Positions 63,823 through 64,000 of a stretch of DNA of 64,000 bases are shown piece by piece. The notes below the pieces were generated by a model. It searched no databases and had not been told where the DNA came from. It worked only from the letters and a program-made list of their open reading frames with translations. Within the stretch, counting starts at the first letter, position 1. Every line of letters starts with the position of its first letter. The translations under genes were made by a program, and so were the position numbers. Source of the stretch: a virus. Location: positions 1 to 64,000 of the IMG/VR virus record IMGVR_UViG_3300027754_005989. The stretch is one strand, 5' to 3'.

Positions 63823-64000
63823 ATGAGCACAAGAGCCACTTACGAATTCAAAGACAAAAAAGCGCCAACCTTTTGTGTTTATATCCATCACGATGGGTAT
63901 CCAGATGGTGCTGCTGCATACTTCTACAACACCCTCATCAACCCCAGCAAAGGAAACTTTGCAACGCAATTTATTCGGTGCAATGAAGGCGCAGAACTAA
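63823..64000 (+). CDS. Conserved phage protein, 3' end outside window
   Basis: 59 residues visible, starting MSTRATYEFKDKKAPTFCVY with ribosome binding site TAGGAGA. VYIHHDGYPDGAAAYFYNTL is a pattern common in phage and plasmid proteins (YxHxDGYPxGAAxY). The frame is open to the window edge. Function unknown. Confidence 0.75.
   Translation, partial: MSTRATYEFKDKKAPTFCVYIHHDGYPDGAAAYFYNTLINPSKGNFATQFIRCNEGAEL

Overview
This window looks like part of a large tailed-phage genome (a T4-like or jumbo myovirus type) infecting a Gram-negative host; that classification is an inference. In support: almost every base is coding, small genes overlap by ATGA, there is a collagen-type tail fibre, there are many short phage-type hypothetical proteins, and auxiliary genes (KdsB, 2OG-Fe(II) oxygenases, hexapeptide acetyltransferases, FkbM methyltransferase, macro domain, RNA ligase, A-type Fe-S carrier, ArdC) are typical of large environmental phages. 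No terminase, portal, capsid or DNA polymerase gene lies in the window, so a phage-derived plasmid or prophage is not strictly excluded.

Layout. Positions 1-20 kb form a surface and glycan region: a collagen-like fibre, a sugar epimerase, methyltransferases, a sulfotransferase, glycosyltransferases, KdsB, a CapK-like enzyme, FkbM and probable virion proteins. 20-47 kb is a mixed accessory region on both strands. Several unrelated proteins here (zincin, Ntn hydrolase, flavodoxin-like reductase, P-loop kinase, others) share a short N-terminus of the form M-[KR]-x-F-x-[EQ]-[WFY]-[LIV], which resembles the T4 capsid-targeting sequence; they may be packaged in the head and injected. The same region holds two arrays, 16 kb apart and in opposite orientation, of tandem overlapping microprotein genes with a conserved Cys head and a hexanucleotide-encoded Trp-Ser tail. 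It also holds relics (a TnpB 3' end, a gene with two internal TAA codons), an odd tRNA-Tyr and an IscA-like gene.

47.36-48.72 kb is non-coding, with five 22-23 bp iteron-like repeats and many TGTGGA/TGTGAAG motifs; it is a candidate origin or regulatory region. From 48.7 kb to the end lies a second module, almost all on the + strand and visibly richer in G+C. It has strong AAGGAG ribosome binding sites, UUCG-type and other intrinsic terminators, and about twelve copies of a conserved upstream element (AATTGTATTTTTGAAACG then GAACTTCC), sometimes preceded by a second element (AATTGTACCTACAGG) 41-42 bp upstream. It encodes a RuvB-like ATPase, many small proteins of unknown function, and a ubiquitin-like cassette.

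The most striking unit is 57.8-61.4 kb: a putative E2-like protein with AT-hooks, a JAMM peptidase, a ThiF/E1 enzyme and a small protein ending in Gly, in the B-A-ThiF order of PRTRC systems and closed by a strong terminator. This would be a phage-borne ubiquitin-like conjugation and deconjugation system. A second candidate novelty is a 160-nt stretch (62,986-63,165) that folds into a closed multi-helix RNA ending in a U-run.
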